This document shows positions 1 to 13,200 of a stretch of DNA of 64,000 nt, piece after piece. Position numbers and translations under genes: made by a program. The notes under the pieces were generated by a model, which was not told the origin of the DNA, did not search any database, and saw only the letters and a program-made list of their open reading frames with translations. How positions within the stretch are numbered: position 1 is the stretch's first letter; each line of letters opens with the position of its first letter. Source of the stretch: Apostichopus japonicus (Eukaryota; Echinodermata; Holothuroidea; Aspidochirotida; Stichopodidae); NCBI RefSeq assembly GCF_037975245.1, contig NC_092570.1, forward strand, positions 16,347,418-16,411,417, given 5' to 3'.

Positions 1-1183
1 CGTTGGCAGTTTCGCCTACCACAAAGCTTGACTTAGCGGTGGTAATTGGTCTAAGATGTGGCGACGGTATTAACTTGTGCTGTTTGGTTGTCTTCTCAAT
101 AAAACCGAGCTGATCGACGCGTTCTATACCCTTGCAGTTTCCAGAGATAAACTTAATCCGTCCATCATCATCAGTTTTTGGTCGAACTTGAGAAGCGACG
201 TTCTCTTCCAATTTATGGATTGTGTCCCGACTGACGTAAAGTAACGCCTCATCGTCACCTTCGTTCAATAGGTTTTGTGTCACGTTGCAAACGCTCGTCG
301 TCTTGTCGAGAGTCTGTTGAAAATAGTCAATATCTTTCTCGAGGGTCTCCTTTCGACAAGTATATTCTTGTTCCAGTTCTGCTTCAGCTTCTTCACCAAA
401 TGCCTCAATCAATTCCAGCAATGCTCTTTTTCGCGCCTTTATCTGACTCGAAGCTGCCTCTCTGTTACCGTGGAGAAGGCGGTTGGTTTCCTTCAACATG
501 GAAACGGTTTCTCGCAAACTATCGACTTTTTCTCGCGCACGGTCCGCTAGATCACTCAGTATCTTCCGACTGGTTCGTCCAGCTTCGGTGAGTTGGATCA
601 GTTCGTGTCCAGATCCTTCGTGATCCTTGGCTCTGCACTTTTGACAGATTGGCACACCGCATGACTCACAGTAAATCTCTATTTCCTGTCCTTCGTGGCT
701 ACCGCAAAATTTCGCTTCATCATCGGCATAAACGTTCTCAACGGATGTCAAATCCGACAGATATTCATCAATACTTGTAATTTTGTGTTGCCGAGCCGTC
801 CGAAGTCTTTTATGGGCTGCCGTACATTCTATACACATAAACTCTGCGCAGTCGTAACAGTAATCACTTGCCTCGTTCTCACAACTGTCACAATTAGCTG
901 CTGCTGACGACGCCGTCCTTTTACGGTTGATGAAGTCAATAATGTTGTTTACGAAGAAATTATCTGGAAGCCCCGCCACGCCTTTCTGTGTTAAAGAATA
1001 CTGATTGCGACAAAATGGACATGACAAAGTTCCGCCATTTTGTGTCACCCACAATTCTAAGCAACTTTGGCAAAACGTGTGTTGGCATGGTAACAGCTTT
1101 GGTTTTTGCAATCGATCGATGCAAAGTGCACACTGTAAGAATTGACGGTCTAGCTCATCGGCCTTGACGTAGTTGGCAGCCAT
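1..1183 (-). CDS. TRIM-like RING/B-box/coiled-coil protein, N-terminal 394 codons (partial)
   Basis: Probable E3 ubiquitin ligase of the TRIM family. Reading from the ATG at 1183-1181, the frame stays open to the window edge, so the C-terminal part is missing. Residues 18-58 form a C3HC4 RING (C18, C21, C33, H35, C38, C41, C55, C58). A first B-box starts at C98 and C101. A second follows at about residues 150-190, with a CGSH start and a CESC...CQKC core. A Glu/Lys-rich coiled-coil region covers about 195-290. The RING would bind an E2 enzyme and the coiled coil would dimerise the protein. The missing C-terminus (filamin/NHL, B30.2 or other) would decide the subfamily, so no symbol is given. 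Two B-boxes plus a long coiled coil resemble TRIM2/3/56/71-type invertebrate genes. The start is supported by a splice acceptor just upstream that places the ATG near the start of its exon. Confidence 0.9.
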   Translation of the reverse strand, partial: MAANYVKADELDRQFLQCALCIDRLQKPKLLPCQHTFCQSCLELWVTQNGGTLSCPFCRNQYSLTQKGVAGLPDNFFVNNIIDFINRKRTASSAAANCDSCENEASDYCYDCAEFMCIECTAAHKRLRTARQHKITSIDEYLSDLTSVENVYADDEAKFCGSHEGQEIEIYCESCGVPICQKCRAKDHEGSGHELIQLTEAGRTSRKILSDLADRAREKVDSLRETVSMLKETNRLLHGNREAASSQIKARKRALLELIEAFGEEAEAELEQEYTCRKETLEKDIDYFQQTLDKTTSVCNVTQNLLNEGDDEALLYVSRDTIHKLEENVASQVRPKTDDDGRIKFISGNCKGIERVDQLGFIEKTTKQHKLIPSPHLRPITTAKSSFVVGETAN

Positions 1184-1225
1184 GTTAACAGATTTTCCTA
1201 AAGAAGAAGAAGAAGAAGAAAAAAG
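1184..1225 (-). other. 5'-UTR intron acceptor of the TRIM-like gene
   Basis: On the minus strand a long (CTT)n pyrimidine tract runs into an AG at 1199-1198, followed by a 14-nt leader and the ATG at 1183. This is a strong splice acceptor, so the gene probably has an upstream non-coding exon beyond 1225. The (AAG)n run on the plus strand also acts as the polypyrimidine tract of this acceptor. Confidence 0.65.
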
Positions 1226-2625
1226 ATAAAATTATGAATATACGAAATAAATAGCAATATTATAATACTTTCACATTCTTCTCGATATCATATTTGCTAA
1301 TTGAGCGATATTATCATAACATGAAGACACGGGCTCATGTGGAACATGTACGTAACCAGTGGCGTATCCAGGATGTTTCGATGGAAAGAGATGGGAAGGG
1401 GAACGGACGCAGGCGATGGATGTCATCAACCATCTAGGGCAAGGGGTACTTACTTCGAAGGAGTGTCCCCTCTTTGAGAACCTTTTTTCCATATTAGGTG
1501 GATTTAAAAGTAAAAAGCTACTATAATATTATGCATAGTTTTAAGTATCTTATCTAACACGATGTTTTCCTTTGTTAGAACAGAAAGTCATCGATTTAAA
1601 GAAAGAGCCCAGATGGCGGCCAATATTGAGCGGTGGATGGGTCGGTAGAGGTGGGGTCAGGGAGCAAGAATCCTTGAACCACCACTGTATACAAAGAGTT
1701 GACGATTTCGCTGTCGTCATGACTAAGTTTGATTGTACTTTTTATTATTACCTAATCCAACTCAAACTTAATCTGTCAGAGTAAAGATAGGGAATACATC
1801 TGTCCTATCTAAACATGTGACGTGTGCGTAAATCAAACACACTTTTGAAACCATTAGTAATTAAAAATTGTTAATACAGTTGCGATCGTCTGATCAAAAG
1901 TCGGTTGGCATCTTTCATATAGCAGCTATATGATAAACATCACTCAATAAGCCCAAACAGATGTTAAAGTCGCGAAGTTAGAAAAGGTAAATAATAGATT
2001 ATGAACAACAGATGTCTGAGAAGACAATTAGCGTTGTTTATACAAATGCACATTACATCATAGTTAGATCCGTCAAAATGACAACATCGCAACGACATCA
2101 TCAATATTTAGCGGGAGAAGCTCTTCTACCATAGAAACAGACGAGTAGGATAATTCATACCACACTGTCTGCGTCACCAGCTCTCACCTCAACGACGAGC
2201 ACCCTGTGGCGAGAAAGAGAGGTCTCGTGGGGGTTCCGCGTGGAACATTCGAGAAACTCTCACACTCGGAAGATAACCTTGCAACCGTTACATCAATTGG
2301 CATATACCCGTTACTATGACTCTATACTATACGTAGATATTTGTGATCAGTGAGAAACGTATGGAAACAGCATAGTATAATAAATACAATGTGTAAAATT
2401 TTGCTGCTTGCGTTTGGTCGGCAACTTTACCGAAAAATTGTAATTCAAAGTATAAGTTAAAGGTGATTTAACTATTATAAGGATTTCTTCGGGAGATTTT
2501 TTTTTGTCAACGAAGGAACGTGAACCTTATGAATAATAAATAACAATACAAACAAATCTCTTATATTATGATATTCCTTTTGTTTTGGAGTGCACACCAC
2601 ACGTGATTGTTTCATTACAAAGTAC
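1226..2625. other. Intergenic; hAT-like end at 1352, no gene seen
   Basis: No credible coding frame. At about 1352 the plus strand reads CAGTGGCGTATCCAGGATG, which resembles the 5' terminus of hAT elements common in deuterostomes. I could not find a matching inverted end or target duplication, so this is probably a fragment. The upstream exon and promoter of the TRIM-like gene may also lie here. Confidence 0.35.
2241..2258. promoter_or_regulatory. Heat-shock-element-like triple site
   Basis: GAA-2-TTC-2-GAA at 2243-2255 is a perfect three-unit heat-shock element, with another TTCC block at 2234. It lies about 1 kb upstream of the TRIM-like start codon, in a plausible promoter position. A nine-base match of this kind is expected roughly once in every two 64-kb windows by chance, so it is only suggestive. 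Confidence 0.25.
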
Positions 2626-2626
2626 C

Positions 2627-2877
2627 AGTGGCGTACCTAGAGTAGTTGGCACCCTGGGCGGATATTTTCTCTTCCACCCCGTGCAGGTCATGTCGTCTTT
2701 AAGGGAGTGGTCTAAGGGGGTTTCCCCTCCCATTTGAGAAATTTTTGGTGATATGAGATGGCTTAGATGCAAAATGGTGCTATCTTTGGCAAAGCTTTGA
2801 ATTGATCATATGATCAATATGTGGCACACACTGACTGATACCCGGGGCGGACAGCCCCGTCCGCAGCTTAGAACGCC
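2627..2877. mobile_element. Possible degraded hAT-like fragment
   Basis: The left side starts CAGTGGCGTACCTAG and the right side ends in a roughly inverted GAACGCCACT, as hAT terminal repeats do. No 8-bp target duplication is visible and the ends match imperfectly. A perfect palindrome (ATTGATCATATGATCAAT) lies inside at about 2802-2819. The element carries no coding frame. Confidence 0.3.
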
Positions 2878-4750
2878 ACTCCAGAATACTCATATTCCTT
2901 CCACCACCCATCCTCAACAACACCCCCCCCACAAAACCCCCCCCCCCAAAAAAAAAAACGAGAGAGAGAGAGACAGAGAAGAGAACGAAAACAATATAGT
3001 TGCAAGACAACTCTAAAGTTCTTGCACCTCAAGGAAAAGCCAACCTCCTCATATTTATATCTGACAATATTAGTCACTAATTTCAATAAAAAGAAAATCA
3101 TAAGTGCTTCCTCACTACATTTTCTACTGGTTTATTTCTTTTTAAAGTAATTACTAGTAATTAACATATGTTTTTGAGTTTTAGTATGCCAGACGAAAAA
3201 GTCAACAAGCTAAATTATATTAACAAAAAGTATTGATATCAGTTGATAAAATTAAGTTGATATACGAGAATACGATATCTTTTACACTATAAAATGTGTC
3301 TCGATTAGAACTTCGATTGCTTGAAAAATATCACTTTAGTTTCTGATCATACTGTACATCTCAGTAATGAAATACAAAGTGGTATTTGCTACGGTATGCC
3401 CCAAAGGTTCATTAACAAGAATTGATGGGTATCTTACTTTATAAAATTACCCTCTTGCTGTATAGACCAGCTCGTACCCATATGGGGCACATTGGGGCCA
3501 TACCCTTCCTAGCAGACTACTGCACCCCTCCTCTAATCCGTGCCTCCCACATGTGTACAGAAACTTCACATGTTACATGATACCAGACCCTCAACCTTCT
3601 TACCTTGTAAGTTGTTGGTACCCCTCCTTAAACTCGACATGGTACCCCTCCAATTCAGAATCCCTGACAAGGGGACCGTGTAAAAAACAACGATGAATGA
3701 TAAGAAATGATTAAAATATCGAAAACTAACATAACGCAATTAAGAAATCATAAATACATACTCACCCAAGAAATGGCTCTTCAGATTCGTGAACTTTCCT
3801 CGCAACTGGTAACTGAGTGTTGTCCCACGAGTTTCCTGCTGCAGTTAGTGTACACTAGTTTGTGCTGTTAGTACGCAAACATGCTATATATGTTTCATAT
3901 AAGAAGCCTCTAGATGATAGGCTATATAGAATCGTCGTCATCTACTGTTTTAAGAACCACAGATAACAGCTTACCAGATACATGTCCCATAAACGTTCAC
4001 TACACACACAAACCTCTCTTATCAAATCGTTCATATTACACCACAAGAAACAAATATGACATACTGACACGTCAATTCTGATCTTGGCATCCAGTTATTC
4101 GTCAAAACACAGTTAACATGGTTCATAATAACACGCAACACTTTTATACTTGACGATGTGTTGAAACACCGGCGGAGATGAACGCAACGACTGTTTAGAA
4201 AAAAAAGAAGATAGAATTAATGGCTGACGTTTCCGGAATGCCAAGAATGTCCTCTTTGCAAAGCTAACAGCTGTGTACTATAGTACGCAGAGGTATCGCA
4301 AAAAACACAAAGTGTACATCATAAGCGGGTTAATTTAATGTATTACTTTAAACTATGGACAGCTACATTTGATGAATCATGTACAGCTTCGTCTAAAATC
4401 TGTTAAGTGCTGTTAGGGATATTATATATTATATATGTATTGTGTGGACATTTGTACTTTAACGCAGTGTGACTGACTAACACAGAACTGTTCCCAAAAT
4501 ACAATTAAGTGGATCTAGGCTTATCCGAAAAGAGATGGGATGAGTAAAAATGGAGGATTTCAGGGAACTATACCAGTAAATAATATTCTTTCTTATTCGG
4601 GCATGTTCCCACCATTAAACGCCATCAGTATTGGCTCCAGGTTTGAGCACGCCAAAATTGCGTATATTTTCCAACAGTAGGCCTAACGTAATTGGAATCC
4701 CTGAAGAGCATAAAAAAAAAGACAATTATATAGATAGGCCTAACTTATAC
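2878..4750. other. Intergenic, low-complexity tracts, no gene seen
   Basis: This stretch contains a poly-C/poly-A/(GA)n run near 2925-2985 and otherwise unremarkable AT-rich sequence. The open frames across the C/A/GA run are low-complexity artefacts. I see no splice-bounded coding block. Confidence 0.5.
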
Positions 4751-4755
4751 TGTGA

Positions 4756-4990
<235 letters not shown>

Positions 4991-7618
4991 ATCACAGAAG
5001 AATAAATATGCAACCTAACCTGAACTAAGTGGGCCAGTAATGGGACTATCTCCGCAGGTAGCAATGTATCTGCGGTATTAATGGTAAACGTCAACCATAC
5101 TTACTCGCCTAGGCTGCTCAAGGTAAAGACTAAGATGGCATTTGTTTACTACAGTATATACCAGCTAGGCCAAAGACTTTATGTATAAGCATGGTTGCAG
5201 CTCCATAGTATATAATTATAGGATGGTGTTGCACATGGATAAACCATGCTTTTTTAAATGGTGCATTGATTGCCTTCAGATACAGCCCCACCCCCCTCCT
5301 ATCTTCAATATTGACTCAAGTTATTTTCATGTTCAACTCCCGTAATTGGTACGCATTTTCATTGGCTATGAAACTAATTACATTTGGAGCAACGCAAAAT
5401 GGAAATATCTAGCTCCGATCATTGGGCGTTGGAATTAACATGTTTAAAATTGGAAGTTACATTAGGTTACATATTATTCATCAAAGTGGCGGAAATAATG
5501 TAGCGAGACAGTTTGGGGTGGTGGGGGAGGCTGTGTTGGGTCGGGGGAATCACTAACACAAAAGAAATACAAAATATGGATATTGGTCTAAATATTTGTA
5601 CTGTCTTTTAATAAAGCATCATCAAAGTACAGACATAAATACTTTGTTTGTAAATTAGAAACCCATTCAACCATTTTTTGTTATTGGAACCTAAATGTGA
5701 CCAAAATACAGACATATCGTGCCTGAACCACGGTGATACCATTTTCATCAATGGGTACGTTTAACAAACATACCACTTAAATACATCATGTTATCATGTT
5801 GTACGAGTATCTGTTGACCGTACACCGTGGTCTTCAGTATGCTGTCATGGTTACCAGTAATACAATAGATTCAGATCATGTATGCCAAGGCAAGCTTGAC
5901 AGCAAGGTGCAATAAATAAAGACAGAAAGATCAGGTACATATGCTAATGACCTGCTTAGGTTTGTGTCGATATCTTTCTGACATGAACCACCCACTCTAT
6001 AAGCCTCTGTGGTTCAACAGTTTGTGGTATGATACAGAAAAATCAGAACAGACTTAATCAAGATAGAAGCAAACACACATGAAACCATTGAACACATCTT
6101 TATAAATCACAAGGTGAGATGCATTATAAGTTGTCGATGTGACGGCTCAAGAACATAAATAGCTATAACTTGGTACAGAAACAGGCATGTCGCAACATAA
6201 GTGTTGCACATACGGCCTACCATAAAGTAGAAAATTTGAGGCTTCTTGAGTTACCCTGTAAGTCTACTTGCCTTCATTTAGTAAAAGATTATGGTACCCA
6301 ACTACAAAAGTGACTTTCAATTTTTAGGTCTCCCATATTATAAAGGGTTAGCTTTAGTCAACCCACAGTGGTGTCACAGTTGTTATATACAGTACCTTAT
6401 CCATCTGGGACAAGTATATCTGCTATGTTAGTATTAACTACACATAGGCCAAATATTTGTATCCATTTTGAAAAATATCTGATTTCTTTGTTTTATATTT
6501 AATATTTAAGATAACCAATGATTTTTTAAATTGGCATGTTGATCTACATGTTAGGCCAGATGATATTTCTAAGCAATGCAACTGTTAACTGCGTTGTGCC
6601 AGCAAACTACAAATCATTTTCAAGGACGGTGGCAGAAAAAAATTTAAGAAAACAAAAATTTATCTTGAAAATGGCAAGTGATAGTATTGAGTAAAACCTA
6701 ACATCAGCTTACTGGCATTTAACTCGCTAGCATTTAATGGTAACTCGATTCTGGTCAGACAAGTACGGATGAAATTGCACGAACATGATATGATAAGTTA
6801 AATATGAGAGAGTGGTTAAGTAGAAATTCAAAACTCAAAGCAAATGTAACAAGTATAATCCAGAGGAAATACACAATTATCGCAAATAACCCGAAAAAAT
6901 GGGAAACAATACTTCACCACTTCATATACCACAACAAATTACAGGTGAAGAGAAAATTACATTTGATAATAATCTCCACCCCTCACCCCCACTGCCACAT
7001 TTAAATGGTATTGATATGGCTGTGATGTCACAGATTTACCTTGGGTCCAAAATATCCAAACTAAGGGGACCACATTCAGTAGTTTTGCTTATCTATGATT
7101 TAACTATGAAAAACCTCTGAACTATTCTGTTATGCCATGTGATGCAGAAGTGTGTGAAAGTATTTATAGAAGTGTTCTCCACAAGACATCTGAATATTGT
7201 GTATGGGAAGTGGAGTTTTAAACGACACCATGTAACAAAAAATACTACTTGAGCATTCAAAATAGAGTTCATGTATAAGAAAGGAGTTAATAACCCTGTA
7301 GGATAAGACTCTTATAGAAAAGAAACTTAAGCATTATTAAATGGAATGAGCAGATACTAAAACAAAAGAACGGTATTAAAACATATCAAACAAGGTTAAA
7401 AAAGTGAACACTGAATTTAAAACTAAGTACCTTTTAGGACCATTTGATGACAGGTACCTTGGCCTTCTCAAAGAAGCATTGCAGTCCAGAAGCCTAATGC
7501 CCCTTAAGTACTGACATAGACGGAACAATCCTTGCTGTCGCAATGTACAATTCTCTCCTCTTCGTGACAGATTCCATCAGTTTCCTTGCAGTATGGACAA
7601 GGGACACACTTTTGAGAC
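4991..7618. other. Intergenic; possible LINE C-terminal relic near 6165-6300
   Basis: No host gene is visible. From about 6165 to 6300 the plus strand encodes a short block (LVQKQACRNISVAHT...LRLLELP) that resembles the region after the palm of CR1/L2-type reverse transcriptases, where a basic QKRA-like motif is followed by an HT/L pattern. It is short and unsupported by flanking motifs, so the LINE call is weak. Confidence 0.3.
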
Positions 7619-7621
7619 ATC

Positions 7622-7657
<36 letters not shown>

Positions 7658-7800
7658 TTAAAAAATATCCATGTGTAATCCAAATAACATTAATAATAAA
7701 CAATAGCAGAGAAATAAGGTATGACTCATAATTGACAAATATTGAGTTATGTATTAGAATTTATAAAAAAAAAATATATTTATATATTTATATTTAGGGT

Positions 7801-8052
7801 GTCCGCATATAAAGCGGGAGGACCAGGTTCGAATCTGGGTGGAGGCTGAAAGTTTTATCACTATTTTTGCATTTCCAACTCACTACGATTTCAATTATAT
7901 ATATATATATATTTTATGTTAATGAAATGGAAGTAAACGACAAAGGGAAATGAATATATATATAATTGAAATCGTAATGAGTTGGAAAACCAAGAACTGG
8001 AAGTTTTTCCAACTCATTGATTTCAATATATATATATATATGTATATATACT
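7801..8052. repeat. tRNA-derived SINE 3' ends: one copy with B box and two partial copies, one inverted
   Basis: Copy 1 (about 7801-7905, plus) contains a pol III B box, GGTTCGAATCT, near 7826, then a conserved GGAGGCTGAAAG block, a CAACTCACTACGATTTCA tail and a (TA)n run. The same tail occurs inverted at 7961-7990 and again in plus orientation at 7995-8030. A further copy of the family lies near 42054. The inverted tails could form a hairpin. Repeated termination in (TA)n suggests the microsatellite is the SINE's own 3' tail. Confidence 0.6.
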
Positions 8053-9120
8053 GTGACCTAGTATTAACAATCAGTTGCTGATTATAATGTACCTTACAAT
8101 ACCTATTAATGGCACTCCTCATATTAATTAAAATTAGAAACCTTACCTTTTAACTAATGAAATCAAAATGACTATTATAAAATAACAAAGTTCACATAGT
8201 TCCCTTTTGTTTGTTTTTCACAAAAAAAAAAAGTTATACTGTAGTTTTTCAAAATGATTTATAAATTAAACTACTTATGACCTGAAAAGAATACACTAAT
8301 TTAAAATTGATTAAGGATTAAATAAATTTGATATATTCCATATACAACAAAGTTATACTATTTTAATCATCATGATAAAAACATGATGAAAATGACATAT
8401 GAACAATATTACAAAATAAAACATGGTTTCACATTGTGCTATCCCAAAATTAGGTATTTGATTTTGCATCTGTGCTTCCAACATTTCAAATTGTTGCATA
8501 TTCAAACTGCATAGACAGTCATTAGATAATCAAGCTGTACAGTTCAGGTTATTACTGGCCAGTGGATTTTGCCCATTGCCAGTTGGAAACAAAAAGACAG
8601 TCTTTGGCCAGTTGACATTAAGAACATAAAAATATGGTATGTCAGATAACAATCGTCTGCCAAAAAATCTGCATGATTTCCAGATGTAACATAAGCTCTG
8701 TATTATTGCTTATTATCAGCAAATGTAATTGGGTTCCTCTCATAACAGAAAACTGGGAGTGTGCTGTTATTCAGGAAAATGCCAGTGGTAACTTGATATT
8801 AGCCAGCAGATTTTGGAAGCACTGGTACTTTGTTCAAAATGTAGCTTTGAACTGTGAAATTTTAGGTCTGATGATGTTCTGTAATTGGCTGGTAAATAAT
8901 ATTTTGACAATTTCAAATAATAAACTTGTATGGGAGAATTGAATGAATCAATTTACATAACTGGCAAAAAGTAAGGAGTAACCTATCATTCCCTATGAAT
9001 ATTCAACACTTCAATGATTTTCACAGCCAATTGGGAAAAATTCCTAACGCTAATACCACTCGAAAATGTACTCTTGTATCATTCTTCAAAGCACTGATAC
9101 TGACAGTATGAGCAGTTTCT
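8053..9120. other. Intergenic AT-rich sequence, no gene seen
   Basis: The sequence is AT-rich and without clear repeats. The 102-codon plus-strand frame at 8634-8942 has no recognisable domain and no splice context, and I do not regard it as a gene. Confidence 0.45.
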
Positions 9121-9205
9121 AACCTTTATCTGAGAGATCACATTTGGTAAAGAGCTGGGCTAGTAACCGAGAGGTTATTGGTTCGCATTCATTCTAGCTG
9201 TAAAT
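9121..9205 (+). repeat. tRNA-like SINE head
   Basis: A degenerate A box (TTTGGTAAAGAGC, near 9143) is followed about 35 bp later by the B box GGTTCGCATTC at 9180-9190. An intervening CTGGGCTAGTAACC block resembles an anticodon arm. This matches a tRNA-derived SINE or tRNA pseudogene. The similar CTGGGCTA block at 29278 suggests the two belong to the same class. Confidence 0.5.
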
Positions 9206-10225
9206 TACTCTTCTATTTGTCCATTCTTTAACTGATAGAAATGAAATATTCTTACTGCTTGTACAGTCAGTATGTGTGCTGTGATGTGGAACAGAACAGC
9301 AAAAAAATAGTCCTAACTGGTTGAACCCCAAAATACATTTATTTGAAATACATTGGACTAGTGAATGGATGTTTCTTCAATTTGAACAAGTTTAAAAATA
9401 ACATGAGATTTAATAGGCTTGCTGTAAGTACTGCCCAAGCACTAACACACACATAATCCACATAAAATCGTCCAAACACATGAAATTTCCAAAACAGAAT
9501 TCTGATTCAAGAAATCATCACCAATTGCCAAAGAAAACAACAGAAATATAATTTAAATATTAATATTAGGAATTATTGCCAAAATATTATTATTATTTTT
9601 CTAATTATTTAATAGTATTGACTTTGTTCCAAATTGGCACATTAATTGGTCTTCTTTTACTGCATGACAGAATGTCAACATTTGATTGCGAAATCCTGCT
9701 CGGCTAAAATATCACACCGACGAGTTTGCGATGAACTGCATATTTGACCCTTTGTGGAATTTGTCAATTGTCTTTTTTTTCACTCTAATCCTTAATTAAG
9801 AGTATTAAAGAAAGAGATCACAGATTTTTTTAATCACACATCCATCAGAAATAGATATTATCCTATTATCCTATGAACTCAGAAATATGACATTGTAGGT
9901 TATTAGCTAACAACAAGGTGCGTCAAGACAGTAGCACATAAACATATGCCTAACAGAAATAGATAAAAAGTGATTTACAAAGATTTGTAAATACCTTGTC
10001 CCTATAGTATAACCTCTTGGTCTTGCTGTGGTGAGGTAGACTAGCATAGATCAACAGCTGCTCCCTGATGTCTTCTTCAGCCTAGTCTTCATGATTTTTT
10101 CTTCGACTAAAGAATTTTTAATCTTGATCACACACTATCAGTAAGATGAGCTATTGAGCTGACTTTTATACTGCGAGATTCCCAAAGTGAGGGCGTCCTT
10201 CATGAATGAACCTACAACCTTGACA
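9206..10225. other. Intergenic; likely 3' UTR and 3' flank of GPR180 at its right side
   Basis: No coding block is seen. The last few hundred bases before 10226 should hold the 3' UTR of GPR180, which is transcribed leftwards. I did not find a decisive polyadenylation site. Confidence 0.35.
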
Positions 10226-13200
10226 TCATTTCTTACTTTTATTGTCAAAGTTTTTGATGTCTAGTCGGAGTGGAAGGGAGGCTGACGACAACGCTGAGAT
10301 TTCCCAGTAAAGACTTCGCGATAGAAATAACCGGTACAGCATTACGACTGCTATAGATTGCGAGATGGTCACACCAAACACAACCGCCTGAAAGGAAACA
10401 AAAACAACAAAAAAACACTGAATTTTAAGAGCTAATCGTGGTATCAAAGGCACAAACGTTGAAAGGTCATTATCGTTGGCCATAACGTTGTTGAAAGATA
10501 TATCCTTGCTAAAAGGGTTTCAAAAGTATTTTTAAGCATACAAAGAAATAATTCCCAGGTTAGGGATGTTTTAGCTTTGAGTAGAGGCTGTGGAAGACTT
10601 GTTAAGTGTGAGAGGCAATCATTATTTGAGTTTTGTAACATTTTTGGTTTAAAAAATGAAGACCATAACATTCTCTCTGTGTAAATCATAAAACCAGGAA
10701 TCGTTTGAAAAGAATAAACATTTTTATGACCATTAGTCAAAATGAATTGGGAGTTGACAGTTTGCGTAACGGACTTGAATCCCAGCGTTTTATTGACGAT
10801 AAACTGTTCAGATTGATGTCAATTAAATTACTTTCATGTCGTTTACGGGTAAGAAGTGGCATGAAGAGGCGGGTGGAATGGTGTTGGTGTCACAAATGTA
10901 CGAGGGGTTCAACGAAATGTCCATTTTAAACACATTTCACAACCTGACACGTTCTTTTATTCATCTTTGCATGTGTTCCTCGAAACTCATAATGAACTCT
11001 TAATAGAAGGCGAGCAGAATGTTTATTACAATTCAGAACTGGAAAAGGCACATCAATATATTCCATGATAATCTAATAATTAGAACCAACTTCATCCCCA
11101 AAATAAGGCAGTCGTGGCTTTACTTTATGAGGAAAGAAAAAATTCCTCAACTTTGCAAAATTCATAAAAGCTAAATAGCAATTCAAAGCATGAGTGAGAT
11201 AATGTTCTCTTTGCATGTTGTGCTTAGTAGTAAACTATTTACTAATTAGTTCTTTGGATTTAATTTAAAATGATTGCACTCACCATTTTTTGTCTGGCTT
11301 CATTCAAAAATGTTGATACTAGAAGTATGACTGGATATGCAAGGAACCAAAGGAAACAGTACTGTGGAAGAAACGAAGAAACAGAACTCAATTGTCTGAG
11401 GTACGGTGTCAAAAGTACGTTGCTAGGAAGGGGGGTTTGGGGGGGCTGCATAGGATATAATCTATTGTGTCCCTCGTTTCACACAATAGTAAGTAAATGT
11501 CCATGGGTATATTCCCCTATTGTCAGGGTTGGCGATTTTTAATTTTTTTTTAACAAAAACAAACAATTTTTATTTGTTTTCCGATTTTCAAAGTGCGTGT
11601 ATTCAGTCCAACAAAAAGTGGTTAACTTGAGAATCGAATATTAGATAGTTTTGAGGTTACTGAATAATATAAATTGTCTTTGATTCCTGCCTTCCTTATT
11701 CCTTTAAAGATCACTTGATTTAAATTGCCATTTAAATCAGTGATTTAAATTACTGTGATTTTAATCAGCCAACCCTACTGCAATTGTTTAATATTTCTTC
11801 ATCCTAGCTGTACAGGATATTGAAAGAACTGCAGCATTTCCTTTCTTGACACAGTGCTTGACATATCCCCTCAGCATATAACGCTGAATATGAGGACCCT
11901 GTCAGCATACAGTGTTCTGTAAAAGGAGTTGCCTTTACAGGGGCCTTGCGAGGAATTTTCCAAGGGAGGGGCGAAGCCTGTAGGCAAACTATCTAAGCGT
12001 AGCGCCACCATTGGGTTGGCGCGAAGCGTACAAGAAACATTTGGCCGAAAATGCCTCCCAGATTGCTGGAAATGGCACTTCCCAGGACCATGGGCTGGCG
12101 CGAAGCGTACAAGAAAAGGTCGGCCAAGAGTGCCTCCCACATTGCTGAAATTGACACTTCCAGGCCTTGTAAGTTGCATCGAAGCAGTTTCTATTTTCGC
12201 CCCCCTCCCTTGGCTTCGCGCCTGTGCCTTAAAAGAAGTCTCCAATAGGAACAGTGTAAATTTTGTGTGCATGTTCACAAACGACAAATACGGCTCATAT
12301 AAGCTAGCCTGTAGAAGACTTACCGTTGCAAAACCTTTGTAAAATAATTTTCTCACGACACTTCTTTCTTTGGATACAACTTGGTAGAGGTAGTTGGCGA
12401 AGAGGACCGCTAGAACAGTCCGAAGAATTAAAGCTAGAATACCCAGAATGCTTTGGTGGTCATGGTACATGCTATGACTGGATGAAAACAACTGCTCCAA
12501 AATGATGCAAATGCACTGACAAAATGGGAAAGGAAAAAAATTGTTATAGTTTGCAATATTGAAAATGAGCTCTATTTGTTTTTTTGCAAGTTAATACCTC
12601 CCAACAAGAATATACGCTCATTGATTGGGGCTCATTAAATTATATTTTCAGTATTTCTGAGTAAGAATCTTGTATATTTTGTACATATACATTTTTAAAC
12701 TGATAAATATTTGATGGCATTCATACAAGTCTTGTGATATCTTTACATCTGGAAACTACTAGAGGTACAGTAGCTAAAAAATAAATAATGAAAATCTTAA
12801 CTTGTACATCCCAGATCTTGATATTAATATCATCCAAATTATCAAGTTCCACCAATTTCACACGGACAATAGGACCTGTTATACTGTAACTATATAACTA
12901 TGTAACTGTATAAATATGTAACTATATAACTACAGTATATAACTATACAAATATGTAACTATATAAAGTATATGTAACTATGTAGTTATATAACTATATA
13001 TCTATATAACTATATGACCAAAAAACCATAAACCTATGTAGCAATCTAACTATGTAACTACACTATATGGCCAAAGTACCATATAAATATATGTAGTTAT
13101 ATAACTATATATCTATATTACTATATAACCAAATAAACATATAACTATGTAGTTATATAACTATTTATATCAATAACTCTATGTCCAAATAACCATATAA

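Noticed and set aside
10226-10240. GTAAGA near the end of GPR180 as a donor to a further exon
   Set aside because: The protein already ends at the length expected for GPR180 and no matching downstream exon was seen, so the TGA stop is preferred.
11871-12500. 209-codon minus-strand frame
   Set aside because: Only 12515-12324 is a real exon (GPR180). The rest reads past a GTAAGT donor into a repeat.
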